Below are positions 8,558-15,774 of a stretch of 47,883 bases of DNA, piece by piece (position 1 is the stretch's first letter; each line of letters starts with the position of its first letter). The position numbers and the translations under genes are program-made. Under the pieces are notes generated by a model, which made no database searches, had not been told where the DNA came from, and saw only the letters and a program-made list of their open reading frames with translations. This DNA is from an uncultured Collinsella sp. (lineage in GTDB: Bacteria; Actinomycetota; Coriobacteriia; Coriobacteriales; Coriobacteriaceae): the NCBI GenBank assembly GCA_900547765.1, contig URIA01000011.1, positions 1 to 47,883 of the forward strand, read 5' to 3'.

Positions 8558-8615
8558 ATTGGACCTCGAACCCTATGCTCGATGTTCGCTTCGTTCATTG
8601 AGTTACCCTTTGCAT

Positions 8616-8699
8616 GAGGCCGGGACATATCGTCCCGCCCGCAGTTTCGCAGGCCGAAGGCCGAGAATGTTTGAGGACGGGATGATATGTCCCGGCCTC
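8616..8699. repeat. Long hairpin just before nrdG
   Basis: Two 22-base arms (8616-8637 and 8678-8699) pair along their whole length with one G-T wobble; the core is CCGGGACATATCGTCCC. A 40-base loop separates them. The 3' arm ends only a few bases before the nrdG ribosome binding site. The last bases of the arm also form a 10-base palindrome, CTCCCGGGAG (8697-8706), with that site, so folding of the arm and masking of the site may compete. Confidence 0.75.
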
Positions 8700-8714
8700 C
8701 CGGGAGAGTTACCT

Positions 8715-9296
8715 ATGAACTACGCGAACATTAAGTATTTCGACATTGCCGATGGGGAGGGCGTTCGTACTTCTCTGTTTGTGAGCGGGTGCCGTCGTGG
8801 GTGCAAGAATTGCTTTAACTCTGTTGCGTGGGACTTTGCTGCGGGTGAGCCCTTCGATCGTGCCGTCGAGGACAAAATTATCGAGAGTCTCGATCATCCC
8901 TTTATTGATGGTCTGACGATTTTGGGCGGCGAGCCTATGGAACCCGAGAATCAGGCGGGACTCGTTGATTTTGTCGAACGTGTTCGCGCTGCCTATCCCG
9001 TGGGGTCGGGAAAGACTATTTGGTGCTTTACCGGCGATGTGCTCGAGGAACTCATGCCGGGTGGCCGTCATCATACCGAGGTGACGGACCGTATCCTTGC
9101 CTGTCTTGATATGTTGGTGGACGGTCCGTTTGTTCAGGATCTGTACGATATCACGCTGCGCTTTAGGGGCTCGAGCAATCAGCGTGTGATCGATATGAAC
9201 GCCACGCGCGCCCGTGCTGCGCGTGAGAATGTTGCGCTTTGCGACGCTGTGGAGCTTTGGCGGGACGATCCTGTCTATTCGACCCATACTATGTAG
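8715..9296 (+). CDS. nrdG: Anaerobic RNR activating enzyme NrdG (radical SAM)
   Basis: Uses S-adenosylmethionine and a [4Fe-4S] cluster to create the glycyl radical on NrdD. The 193-residue protein has the NrdG-type CxxxCxxC motif in GCRRGCKNC (Cys26, Cys30, Cys33). The glycine-rich strand ILGGEPM and the motif TIWCFTGD, both usual in NrdG, follow. I start at ATG 8715, with GGGAG seven to nine bases before it. The longer in-frame ORF reads through the upstream hairpin and has no homologous N-terminus. Probably co-regulated with nrdD, but separated from it by several strong hairpins. Confidence 0.94.
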   Translation: MNYANIKYFDIADGEGVRTSLFVSGCRRGCKNCFNSVAWDFAAGEPFDRAVEDKIIESLDHPFIDGLTILGGEPMEPENQAGLVDFVERVRAAYPVGSGKTIWCFTGDVLEELMPGGRHHTEVTDRILACLDMLVDGPFVQDLYDITLRFRGSSNQRVIDMNATRARAARENVALCDAVELWRDDPVYSTHTM

Positions 9297-9362
9297 CTGG
9301 TGGCGGCTGTGCGCCGGCGTGGTACCATAGCGCGAACGTGAAATCGGAAAAGTGAGGCCCAG

Positions 9363-9920
9363 ATGGTCGATCAGGAAAAAGTCGAGGCCGCCATTAAGCT
9401 GTTGCTTGAGGGCATAGGCGAGGACCCAACTCGTGAGGGCCTGCTGGAGACGCCGGCACGCGTTGCCCGCATGTATGGCGAGATTGCCGGCGGTATGGAT
9501 CAGAGCGCCGAGGAGCACCTGTCCAAAACCTTTGCCGTCGCTTCGAACGATTTGGTCATCGAGCACGACATTACGTTTTACTCGCTGTGCGAACATCACC
9601 TGCTGCCGTTTTATGGCAAAGCAGCGATTGGTTATATCCCCAATGGTCGCGTGGCCGGGCTTTCCAAGCTTGCCCGCACGGTGGAGGTCTATGCCCGCCG
9701 TCTGCAGCTGCAGGAGCAGCTGTGTGCGCAGGTTGCCGATGCCCTTATGGACTATCTTGCTCCCCAGGGGGCGATCGTGCTCATGGAGGCCGAGCATATG
9801 TGCATGACCATGCGCGGCGTGCAAAAGCCCGGCACCAAGACCGTGACACTTGCTCGTCGCGGTGTCTTTGAGACCGATCCGGCGCTCGAGGAGCGGTTCT
9901 TTAGGATGTTGGGCCGCTAA
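9363..9920 (+). CDS. folE: GTP cyclohydrolase I FolE
   Basis: Converts GTP to dihydroneopterin triphosphate, the first step of folate synthesis. The 185-residue length fits FolE type I. The zinc site is visible as the Cys and His residues of SLCEHHLLPFYGK and the Cys of HMCMTMRGVQKPG; the latter block is the family's signature. EDPTREGLLETPARVARMY is the usual N-terminal motif. GTGAGG precedes the ATG. It is first in a three-gene cluster with the HD hydrolase (two-base gap) and folB. Confidence 0.96.
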   Translation: MVDQEKVEAAIKLLLEGIGEDPTREGLLETPARVARMYGEIAGGMDQSAEEHLSKTFAVASNDLVIEHDITFYSLCEHHLLPFYGKAAIGYIPNGRVAGLSKLARTVEVYARRLQLQEQLCAQVADALMDYLAPQGAIVLMEAEHMCMTMRGVQKPGTKTVTLARRGVFETDPALEERFFRMLGR

Positions 9921-9922
9921 CT

Positions 9923-10504
9923 ATGAGGGTCGTTAACGACTTTGCATCGAACACCGACGAGGGAACGCCGCGTCGTGGTTTTATGGCTTCCGGCCTGACT
10001 CCTTTTGGCGCCATGCCTCGCATTGATTGCATCTGCGCCAATGGTCTGTTCCGACGTCATCTGGGCAATATCGCTCAGCTGGAATCTGGTCGCATTTTTT
10101 GTCGTCACGGCATTGACCATCTGTTGGACGTCGCCCGCATTATGTGGATCAAGAATCTTGAGGAAGGGCTCGAGTTTGACCGCGAAGTCATCTATGCCAC
10201 GGCACTTCTTCACGATATCGGCAAAGATGAACAGTATGAATCGGGTATATCCCATGATGTTGCAAGCGAGCGCGTCGCCGATGCAATACTCGCCGGCATG
10301 CCCGACGATGTTGCGTTTGCGCCGGCCGACGCCGCGGCCATTAAGACGGCTATCTTGGGCCATCGTAAGCTGCGTGTGAACAGCCAGCCGCTCGAGCGCC
10401 TACTCTATGCGGCCGACAAGGCATCACGCGCCTGCTTTGCATGTCCTGCGCGCAATGCTTGCAACTGGAGCGATGATAAAAAGAACCTGTCGATTCGCGT
10501 GTAG
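9923..10504 (+). CDS. HD-domain hydrolase in the folate cluster
   Basis: A 193-residue protein of the HD superfamily of metal-dependent phosphohydrolases. The first metal His is in CRHGIDHLLDVARI (about residue 60) and the HD pair is in ALLHDIGKDEQYESG; a later His lies in ILGHRK. The C-terminus carries a cysteine group (CFACPARNAC) that could bind a metal. It begins two bases after the folE stop and is followed by folB, so the three are probably cotranscribed. Removal of phosphates from dihydroneopterin triphosphate, the step between FolE and FolB, has no other enzyme here, so this protein is a candidate. That is an inference from position, not from sequence. Confidence 0.85.
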   Translation: MRVVNDFASNTDEGTPRRGFMASGLTPFGAMPRIDCICANGLFRRHLGNIAQLESGRIFCRHGIDHLLDVARIMWIKNLEEGLEFDREVIYATALLHDIGKDEQYESGISHDVASERVADAILAGMPDDVAFAPADAAAIKTAILGHRKLRVNSQPLERLLYAADKASRACFACPARNACNWSDDKKNLSIRV

Positions 10505-10547
10505 TCGGTATGCGCGGTCGGAGTTCTAAACGAAGGAGACGATCGCG

Positions 10548-11033
10548 ATGAGTAATAAAAAACTGCCCGAGAATGCAACCAAGACTGAGGGGGCCGAGCT
10601 CGCCCGTCGCGGCAGGGGCGATATCTCCACTGCGACGGCGGTGCCCCATGTGAGCTATGACGACCTGCGCCATGCCGACCGCATTGTCATTGACGGCCTT
10701 GAAGTCTTTGCCAACCATGGCGTGTATCCCGAGGAGAACGCGCTGGGACAGAAGTTCGTCGTGTCGCTTGTGCTCTATGCCGACCTGCGTGCGGCGGGGG
10801 AGCACGATAGCTTGGATGCCTCGATTGACTACGGCTCGGTGTGCCACGATGTCGACGGCTATCTGCGTGAGCATACGTTTAAGCTCATCGAGGCGGCAGC
10901 CGAGGGGACAGCCCGGATGTTACTGCGCCGTTACCCCTCGCTGCTTGGCGTGCGCATCAAGCTCGATAAGCCGTGGGCTCCTGTCGGTCTACCCCTGGCA
11001 AGCTGCGGCGTCGAGATCGAGCGCGTGCGCTAG
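10548..11033 (+). CDS. folB: Dihydroneopterin aldolase FolB
   Basis: Cleaves 7,8-dihydroneopterin to 6-hydroxymethyl-dihydropterin and glycolaldehyde in folate synthesis. The 161-residue protein has ~40 extra N-terminal residues before the domain, which begins at DRIVIDGLEVFANHGVYPEE. This is the family's conserved start and contains the catalytic-site Glu of the GVYPEE motif. DYGSVCHDV and TFKLIEAAAE are further FolB signatures, and the C-terminal Lys of IKLDKPWAP is conserved. AAGGAG lies eight bases before the ATG. folP and folK are not in this window. Confidence 0.93.
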   Translation: MSNKKLPENATKTEGAELARRGRGDISTATAVPHVSYDDLRHADRIVIDGLEVFANHGVYPEENALGQKFVVSLVLYADLRAAGEHDSLDASIDYGSVCHDVDGYLREHTFKLIEAAAEGTARMLLRRYPSLLGVRIKLDKPWAPVGLPLASCGVEIERVR

Positions 11034-11039
11034 TCGACG

Positions 11040-11816
11040 CTAGATATCGTCGGCGGGCGGTTTTTTGAGTCGCTGCGATAGCGCTCTGTTGTTGGGGCAA
11101 TACGTGTCGAGTAGGGCGTGAAAGCGCTGGTTGTGGCTCGGCTCGAGCAGGTGGACGAGCTCGTGGGCGACAACCATGTCGAGGCATTCGATGGGGTAGG
11201 CGGCAAGTTCGCGTGCGATGCGAATGGTGGCGGTTTTGGGCGTGCATGAGCCCCAGCGCGTCTTCATGCTGCGCACCGAGACACGGGCCACGGTGACGCC
11301 CATGGCGATTTCGTACGCGTGCACCATGTCGCGCAGCGCTGCGGCGACTTCGGACGCATAGAGTTGATCGATGTGGGTTTGGAGCTCTTCGGGTGATAAG
11401 CCGTCGAAGTTTGCGTGTTGCCGGGCCTGTGGGCGTTCATCCGGTTCGTTAGCACCCATAAAGCTTGCGAACGTGGCTTGCTTGGGCCGCGGCGCAGGCG
11501 ATTCGAAGTTGTGGTCGAGTGCGTCCTGAACAGTGATGGGTTTGCCCCAAAGCGCAATGATCGAACAGGGACTGAGCGGCTCGCCGGTTGTCGCCTGGCG
11601 CTGCTCGCGCCGAGCAAGGCGGTTGATAATCCACACGCTGTTACGCTGAACGAATGCCTCGATGCGCTCGCGGCTGGCGCCGAGCGGTGCGCTGGCGTGG
11701 ACCTCGCCGCTCGAAGTGACGCGCAGGTTAAAGTTCTTGACGCGCTTTTTGGTGACGATGACGGGGATGGGCGTTCCGTCCGGTCGGGGCACGGTGATCG
11801 TAAACTGCTGCGTCAA
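11040..11816 (-). CDS. YgjP-like (DUF45/WLM) zinc metallopeptidase
   Basis: 258 residues; start codon TTG, chosen because AAAGGA lies six bases upstream and the N-terminus (VTKKRVKNFNLRVTSSGEVHASAP) matches the family's beta-rich start. The zinc-binding HExxH is in VVAHELVHLLEPSHNQRFH, and the preceding MKTRWGSCTPKTATIRI is the signature of YgjP-like proteins. The insert of ~60 residues between the N-terminal part and the peptidase core is low in conservation. Family members are cytoplasmic and their substrates are not well known. Convergent with folB, with a six-base gap. Confidence 0.88.
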   Translation of the reverse strand: MTQQFTITVPRPDGTPIPVIVTKKRVKNFNLRVTSSGEVHASAPLGASRERIEAFVQRNSVWIINRLARREQRQATTGEPLSPCSIIALWGKPITVQDALDHNFESPAPRPKQATFASFMGANEPDERPQARQHANFDGLSPEELQTHIDQLYASEVAAALRDMVHAYEIAMGVTVARVSVRSMKTRWGSCTPKTATIRIARELAAYPIECLDMVVAHELVHLLEPSHNQRFHALLDTYCPNNRALSQRLKKPPADDI

Positions 11817-11889
11817 ATGTGGTCCTTTAGACTGGGTGCAGGCGGGCGTGCCGAATGATCGGGAGCCCGCCTGTCAATGGGATGTTGGG

Positions 11890-12903
11890 CTAGAAGCGCT
11901 CGAAGAAGGCGAGGGCGTTGTCGCTGCAGAGCTTCTGCATCACGGTCTTGCCAAAGCGCTTGGAAAGCATGTTCTGGAACTCGGGCATCTTGCTGGCATC
12001 GGAGAGGAAGTCGGGCACCGCGGCGCCGTCCCAGTCGCCACCGAGTGCGATGGCGTCCTCGCCATCCAGGTCGAGCCAGTGCTCGATATGTGCTGCCAGC
12101 TGGTCGAAGGTGACGTCTGCGGCGGTCTCTTTTGTCGCTTCGTTAGAGAGGAACTCGCTGCAGTAGTTGAGGCCGACGATACCGCCCATGTCGCGAATGG
12201 TGCGGAACTGGTCGTCGGTGAGGTTGCGCTTGACGCCGCAAACCGCACGGGAGTTGGAGTGGCTGGCGACAAAGGGGCGCGTGGCGTGGGCGACAACCTC
12301 GTCGAAGCACTCGTCGTTAAGATGGGAGACGTCGAGCACCATGCCGGCGTGCTCCATCTGCGTGAGTGCCTCGATGCCGGCGGCGGTGAGGCCGGCGTGA
12401 GTGTCGTGTCCGCTCGCCAGCGGACCCTGGGCGTTCCAACTGAGCGACGACATGAGCACGCCCAGGTTCTTAAGCACCTCGATGAGTGCGGGGTCCTCGG
12501 CAAAGAAGGTGGCGTTTTCGATGGTGTGGATGCAGGCGACCTTGCCGTCCTTGAGCGCGGGACGAATGTCTGCGGCGCTTTGCACGTTGACCATGCGGTC
12601 GTGGTTGAGCATGGCCTGACCGTTCATGTGTGCCATGATTTGCGCCTGGAAGCGCGCGGCGTGGGCGGCGGGAATCTTGTCCGGAATATAGGTGGCGAAG
12701 CACTGTGCCCACGGAGTTTTATCGATTTTTGCGAGTGAGATGGCACAGGCGTTGCCCTCGATAAGGTCAAAATCCTGCGGATGCGTCTCGTCGCCGGGGA
12801 AATAACCGTCGGTGCCCGCGGTGAAGCGCAAGTCGAGATCGAGTGTGGCCCAGCCGATGCGGTCGGCGGTGTCGCAGTGTAGGTCAAATACGGGATATGC
12901 CAT
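11890..12903 (-). CDS. Membrane dipeptidase, peptidase family M19
   Basis: A 337-residue zinc dipeptidase of the renal-dipeptidase type. Metal ligands are visible: His and Asp of FDLHCDTAD at the N-terminus, Glu of HTIENA, and the later His residues in LDVSHLNDECF and ASHSNSRAV. No signal peptide is present, so it is probably cytoplasmic and hydrolyses dipeptides, possibly with D-residues. I use ATG 12903 because GGAGG precedes it closely; an ORF start ten codons upstream would lie ahead of that site. Confidence 0.92.
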   Translation of the reverse strand: MAYPVFDLHCDTADRIGWATLDLDLRFTAGTDGYFPGDETHPQDFDLIEGNACAISLAKIDKTPWAQCFATYIPDKIPAAHAARFQAQIMAHMNGQAMLNHDRMVNVQSAADIRPALKDGKVACIHTIENATFFAEDPALIEVLKNLGVLMSSLSWNAQGPLASGHDTHAGLTAAGIEALTQMEHAGMVLDVSHLNDECFDEVVAHATRPFVASHSNSRAVCGVKRNLTDDQFRTIRDMGGIVGLNYCSEFLSNEATKETAADVTFDQLAAHIEHWLDLDGEDAIALGGDWDGAAVPDFLSDASKMPEFQNMLSKRFGKTVMQKLCSDNALAFFERF

Positions 12904-13022
12904 AGTTCCTCCGGTTGCAGCGTTTCTTTGCAAACTGTCTTCAAATTGTATGACTAGGGTATAGTTAGCGCCATATGTTCACGGCGGCTTGTGTTTGCGC
13001 CGCCCCTATCACGGAGGTTTCC

Positions 13023-13451
13023 ATGTCCAACCAGGGCAAAAAGGTCAAGACCCATTATCGCGGCACGCTCGACGACGGCACGCAGTTCGATAGCTCCTAC
13101 GATCGCGGCGAGCCGCTGGAGTTCACCTGCGGCGCCGGTCAGATGATCAAGGGCTTCGATGCCGCCGTGGTCGATATGCAGGTGGGCGAGAAGAAGACCG
13201 TGCATATTCCGGCTGCCGATGCCTACGGCGAGCACAACCCCGAGATGGTCCTGACCTTCCCGGCCGAGCAGGTTCCCAACATCGAGCAGATCGAGAAGGG
13301 CATGAAGCTCTTCCTGTCCACGCCGAGCGGCATGCCCGTCCCCGCCGTGGTCATCGATGTGACGCCCGAGGCCGTGACGCTTGACGCCAATCACGAGCTC
13401 GCCGGCAAGGATCTCAACTTTGACATTGAGCTTGTCGAGGTCGAGGACTAG
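13023..13451 (+). CDS. slyD: SlyD-like FKBP peptidyl-prolyl isomerase
   Basis: A 142-residue FKBP-type prolyl isomerase and chaperone. The FKBP part (residues ~1-65 and the C-terminus) is interrupted by an insert-in-flap domain, the SlyD architecture. KVKTHYRGTLDDGTQFDSS, GQMIKGFDAAVVDM and NHELAGKDLNFDIELVEV are the usual SlyD blocks. The histidine- and cysteine-rich tail that binds nickel in E. coli SlyD is absent; the protein ends right after the FKBP fold. GGAGG lies six bases before the ATG. The next gene, UreE-like, starts three bases after the stop, so the two are translationally linked. Confidence 0.93.
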   Translation: MSNQGKKVKTHYRGTLDDGTQFDSSYDRGEPLEFTCGAGQMIKGFDAAVVDMQVGEKKTVHIPAADAYGEHNPEMVLTFPAEQVPNIEQIEKGMKLFLSTPSGMPVPAVVIDVTPEAVTLDANHELAGKDLNFDIELVEVED

Positions 13452-13454
13452 GCT

Positions 13455-14033
13455 ATGCCCGCGAATCTGGTTTCGACAGCGTGCCTCGGAAATCTCAACG
13501 ACCCGTCCTATGAGCTTTTGCTTCGCCGGGAGCTGGGCGGTGTCTTTGAGGCCGATGAGCTACTGCTCGATTGGGACCAGGCCGATGCCCGCACATTTGT
13601 GGGCGTGACGGAGTTGGGGCGTACGGTCGATATTCGGCTGGGCGTTGTCGACGGCGATCGTCTTGCCGACGGTGATGTGCTTGCCGTTGACCGTGCTGGC
13701 ACGGTGCCCGTGGCGGTTGTCGTGCGACTGCGCAGCGCCGAGGTCTATCTGGTCGAAGTCGATCGCATGGACCCTATCGCGCTTGCACACGTGTGCTGGG
13801 AGATCGGCAACATGCATGCGCCGCTCTTTCGGGGCGACTCGGACGAGCATACCGTGCGCATGTATACGCCGCTGCAGCCGGTTTTAGGCCGCATGCTTCG
13901 TGGTATCGAGGGGGTTCGAATCTCGATCGTTTCGCGCGAGCTCGATGCGGGTCGACGCTTTGCGTCGAGTGCGGCCGATGTCGTCGTGAGCATGGCTCCG
14001 GACTTTACGATCGTAAAGGCGGCGCGTAAGTAA
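13455..14033 (+). CDS. Orphan UreE-like protein
   Basis: 192 residues. The layout fits urease accessory protein UreE: an N-terminal beta domain ending in LADGDVLAVDRAG, then a ferredoxin-like C-terminal domain with DPIALAHVCWEIGNMHAPLF. The latter aligns by eye with the UreE block around ALGNRHVPLQ. In UreE the nickel-binding histidine lies in the HDHVL motif that follows; here the same place reads LQPVL, and no His-rich tail is present. Thus the fold seems kept but the known metal site lost. No urease or hydrogenase genes lie in the window. Its partner gene is slyD, three bases upstream; SlyD proteins elsewhere assist nickel delivery. Confidence 0.7.
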   Translation: MPANLVSTACLGNLNDPSYELLLRRELGGVFEADELLLDWDQADARTFVGVTELGRTVDIRLGVVDGDRLADGDVLAVDRAGTVPVAVVVRLRSAEVYLVEVDRMDPIALAHVCWEIGNMHAPLFRGDSDEHTVRMYTPLQPVLGRMLRGIEGVRISIVSRELDAGRRFASSAADVVVSMAPDFTIVKAARK

Positions 14034-14047
14034 GCGCCGGAACATGG

Positions 14048-14086
14048 GACGGACTTTGAGGGATTGCCATTCAAAGTCCGTCTTGC
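14048..14086 (+). terminator. Terminator after the slyD/UreE-like operon
   Basis: A perfect 12-bp stem, GACGGACTTTGA (14048-14059) / TCAAAGTCCGTC (14071-14082), followed by TTGCTGTT. Confidence 0.7.
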
Positions 14087-14114
14087 TGTTGATGAGATGC
14101 TTTGGGGGAAGCAC

Positions 14115-14912
14115 ATGGGTCTTGAGGGAATCAAGCTGATCGCCTGCGATTTGGACGGCACGCTGCTGCATCCGGGGGAGCGTGAGCCGCGTCCCGAGGC
14201 GTTTGAGCTCATCGATGAGCTGCATCGCCGCGGCATTGTGTTTATGCCGGCAAGCGGCCGCCAATATGCGAGCCTGCGTTACCTCTTTGCGCCGGTGGCC
14301 GACGAGCTGGGCTATGTGTGCGAAAACGGCGCCCTGGTCATGAGCGAGGGACGTGCCGTGGTTAAGCGGTCTATGGGGCGCGACCTGGCCATGGATATCG
14401 CGAATGCCGTGGTTGCGTATCCCCATGCCGATGTGACCATTTCGTGTGAAGGGCATCTCTACACCATGAGCGGCAACGACGCGTTTGTCGACCACCTGCG
14501 TTATGAGGTCCATTGCGACGTAGCGGTGGTTGACCGTCCCGAAGACATTGACGAGGACGTCATTAAGATCGCGTTCCAGACGTCCGAGGCCGAGCAGCCG
14601 GCGGCGCTGGAGTATTTTGAGCGCCACTTTAGCGATCGAGTCGATGTCATGACATCGGGAACCGAATGGACGGACTTTATCGGTTTTGGTTCGGGCAAGG
14701 GTTCCGCACTTGCTGACTACGGTCGCGCCCTGGGGATTTCGCCCGATGAGATGATGGCGTTTGGCGACAATGAAAACGATCGCGACATGCTCAACGTCGT
14801 GGGTCATCCCTATCTGATGGAAAGCTGCAACCCCACCATGCGCGGCATCAACGACCGCGTCCGCTATGTGCGTACGGTGGAAGAGGGACTGCGTCGCCTG
14901 CTTGCCGAGTAG
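14115..14912 (+). CDS. Cof-type HAD phosphatase
   Basis: 265 residues of the HAD superfamily, subclass IIB (Cof family). Motif I is DLDGTLL (nucleophile and acid Asp), motif II is MPASGR, and motif IV is MMAFGDNENDRDML with preceding GSGKGSAL (the Lys). The long cap between motifs II and III is typical for Cof proteins. These dephosphorylate small phosphometabolites; the actual substrate is unknown. I place the start at ATG 14115, after GGGGGAA, because the longer ORF begins inside the upstream terminator hairpin. Convergent with the Fur-family gene. Confidence 0.9.
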   Translation: MGLEGIKLIACDLDGTLLHPGEREPRPEAFELIDELHRRGIVFMPASGRQYASLRYLFAPVADELGYVCENGALVMSEGRAVVKRSMGRDLAMDIANAVVAYPHADVTISCEGHLYTMSGNDAFVDHLRYEVHCDVAVVDRPEDIDEDVIKIAFQTSEAEQPAALEYFERHFSDRVDVMTSGTEWTDFIGFGSGKGSALADYGRALGISPDEMMAFGDNENDRDMLNVVGHPYLMESCNPTMRGINDRVRYVRTVEEGLRRLLAE

Positions 14913-14927
14913 GCTTTTGGGACATGC

Positions 14928-15308
14928 CTACCGACAGTCGGGGCAGAGGCCCTCGAAAATGGTGTAGTGCGACGTGACGTGCCAACCGATTTGCTCGGAC
15001 GCCTTAGCGTCGAGCTGGGCATCGAAGGGGAGCGGTACGTCGATGACGCGGCTGCACGAGGTGCAGATGATGTGCGCATGAGGCTCGACGGTACGATCGA
15101 AGCGGCTGCCGCCCGGCGTCTTGATGGAGAGGATCTCGCCGGCATCGGCCAGGAGGTTGAGGTTGCGGTAGACCGTGCCGCGGCTGATTTTGTCATCCTG
15201 CTCGCGCACGACGTTGTAGATCTCATCGGCGGTGGGATGGTTATAGCTTTGGCGCACGGCGTCGAGAACCAGCTTTCGCTGCTTGGTATTTCTTCTTTGC
15301 ACCGCCAT
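14928..15308 (-). CDS. Fur-family repressor, PerR-like
   Basis: A 126-residue metal-dependent repressor. The N-terminal winged helix includes QRRNTKQRKLVLDAV, HPTADEIYNVV and KISRGTVYRNLNLLADAGEI, the Fur-family recognition helix. The C-terminal dimerisation domain has PHAHIICTSC and the final CPDC, which give the four-cysteine structural zinc site. The HAH and nearby Asp residues could form the regulatory site. Short length and the N-terminal RRNTKQR fit PerR better than Fur, but this is tentative. I start at ATG 15308, with GAGGCGAGG upstream. A TATCAAC/GTAGATA inverted repeat just before it may be its own operator. Confidence 0.88.
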   Translation of the reverse strand: MAVQRRNTKQRKLVLDAVRQSYNHPTADEIYNVVREQDDKISRGTVYRNLNLLADAGEILSIKTPGGSRFDRTVEPHAHIICTSCSRVIDVPLPFDAQLDAKASEQIGWHVTSHYTIFEGLCPDCR

Positions 15309-15325
15309 GCGCCTCGCCTCTTCTC

Positions 15326-15344
15326 TATCAACGGTTTGTAGATA
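15326..15344 (-). promoter_or_regulatory. Possible self-operator of the Fur-family gene
   Basis: An inverted repeat, TATCAAC (15326-15332) / GTAGATA (15338-15344), six of seven positions symmetrical with a 5-base spacer, 18 bases before the start codon. The position suits repression by the gene's own product. Confidence 0.35.
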
Positions 15345-15370
15345 AATGATACCGTATTTAGCACACAATA

Positions 15371-15772
15371 CTAATAACGAGGATTGAAACCGTCTTCATT
15401 GGCAAGCGGGGCTCGCGCCTGGGCGTCTTCGAGGCGAAAGCGCGTCCCCATGCGCTCGTAGGAGACGTGAAGCGCCTCGAGCTGAGACAGGATGTTTGCC
15501 GGCGCGCCCTGTATTTCCATCTCGACCGAGCCGTCTTCCATATTGCGCACCCAGCCGGTGAGTGCGCGTACCTGCGCGAGATTGGTGTTGGTAAAGCGAA
15601 AGCCAACGCCCTGGACCTGCCCTGTCCAATGCAGGAAATAGCGCAGGGGAGTGTCTTGAGTGGCCTCGTCGCTTGCGAGCACGGTAAGCCTGCGGCGCAG
15701 CTCGAGCTCGACGCCTGATGGTTTTTGAGGCTCGCGATTGACACCGGAAAAGAGCTTATCGAAGAAACTCAT
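15371..15772 (-). CDS. Acylphosphatase
   Basis: Hydrolyses the carboxyl-phosphate bond of acylphosphates such as acetyl phosphate. The 133-residue protein has a ~40-residue N-terminal extension before a typical acylphosphatase domain of ~90 residues. The active-site Arg is in GQVQGVGFRFT and the active-site Asn in GWVRNMEDGSVE. It starts at ATG 15772, two bases after the stop of the oxidoreductase gene, so it is translationally coupled to it. The longer reading frame runs back into that gene and is not used. Confidence 0.9.
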   Translation of the reverse strand: MSFFDKLFSGVNREPQKPSGVELELRRRLTVLASDEATQDTPLRYFLHWTGQVQGVGFRFTNTNLAQVRALTGWVRNMEDGSVEMEIQGAPANILSQLEALHVSYERMGTRFRLEDAQARAPLANEDGFNPRY

Positions 15773-15774
15773 CG

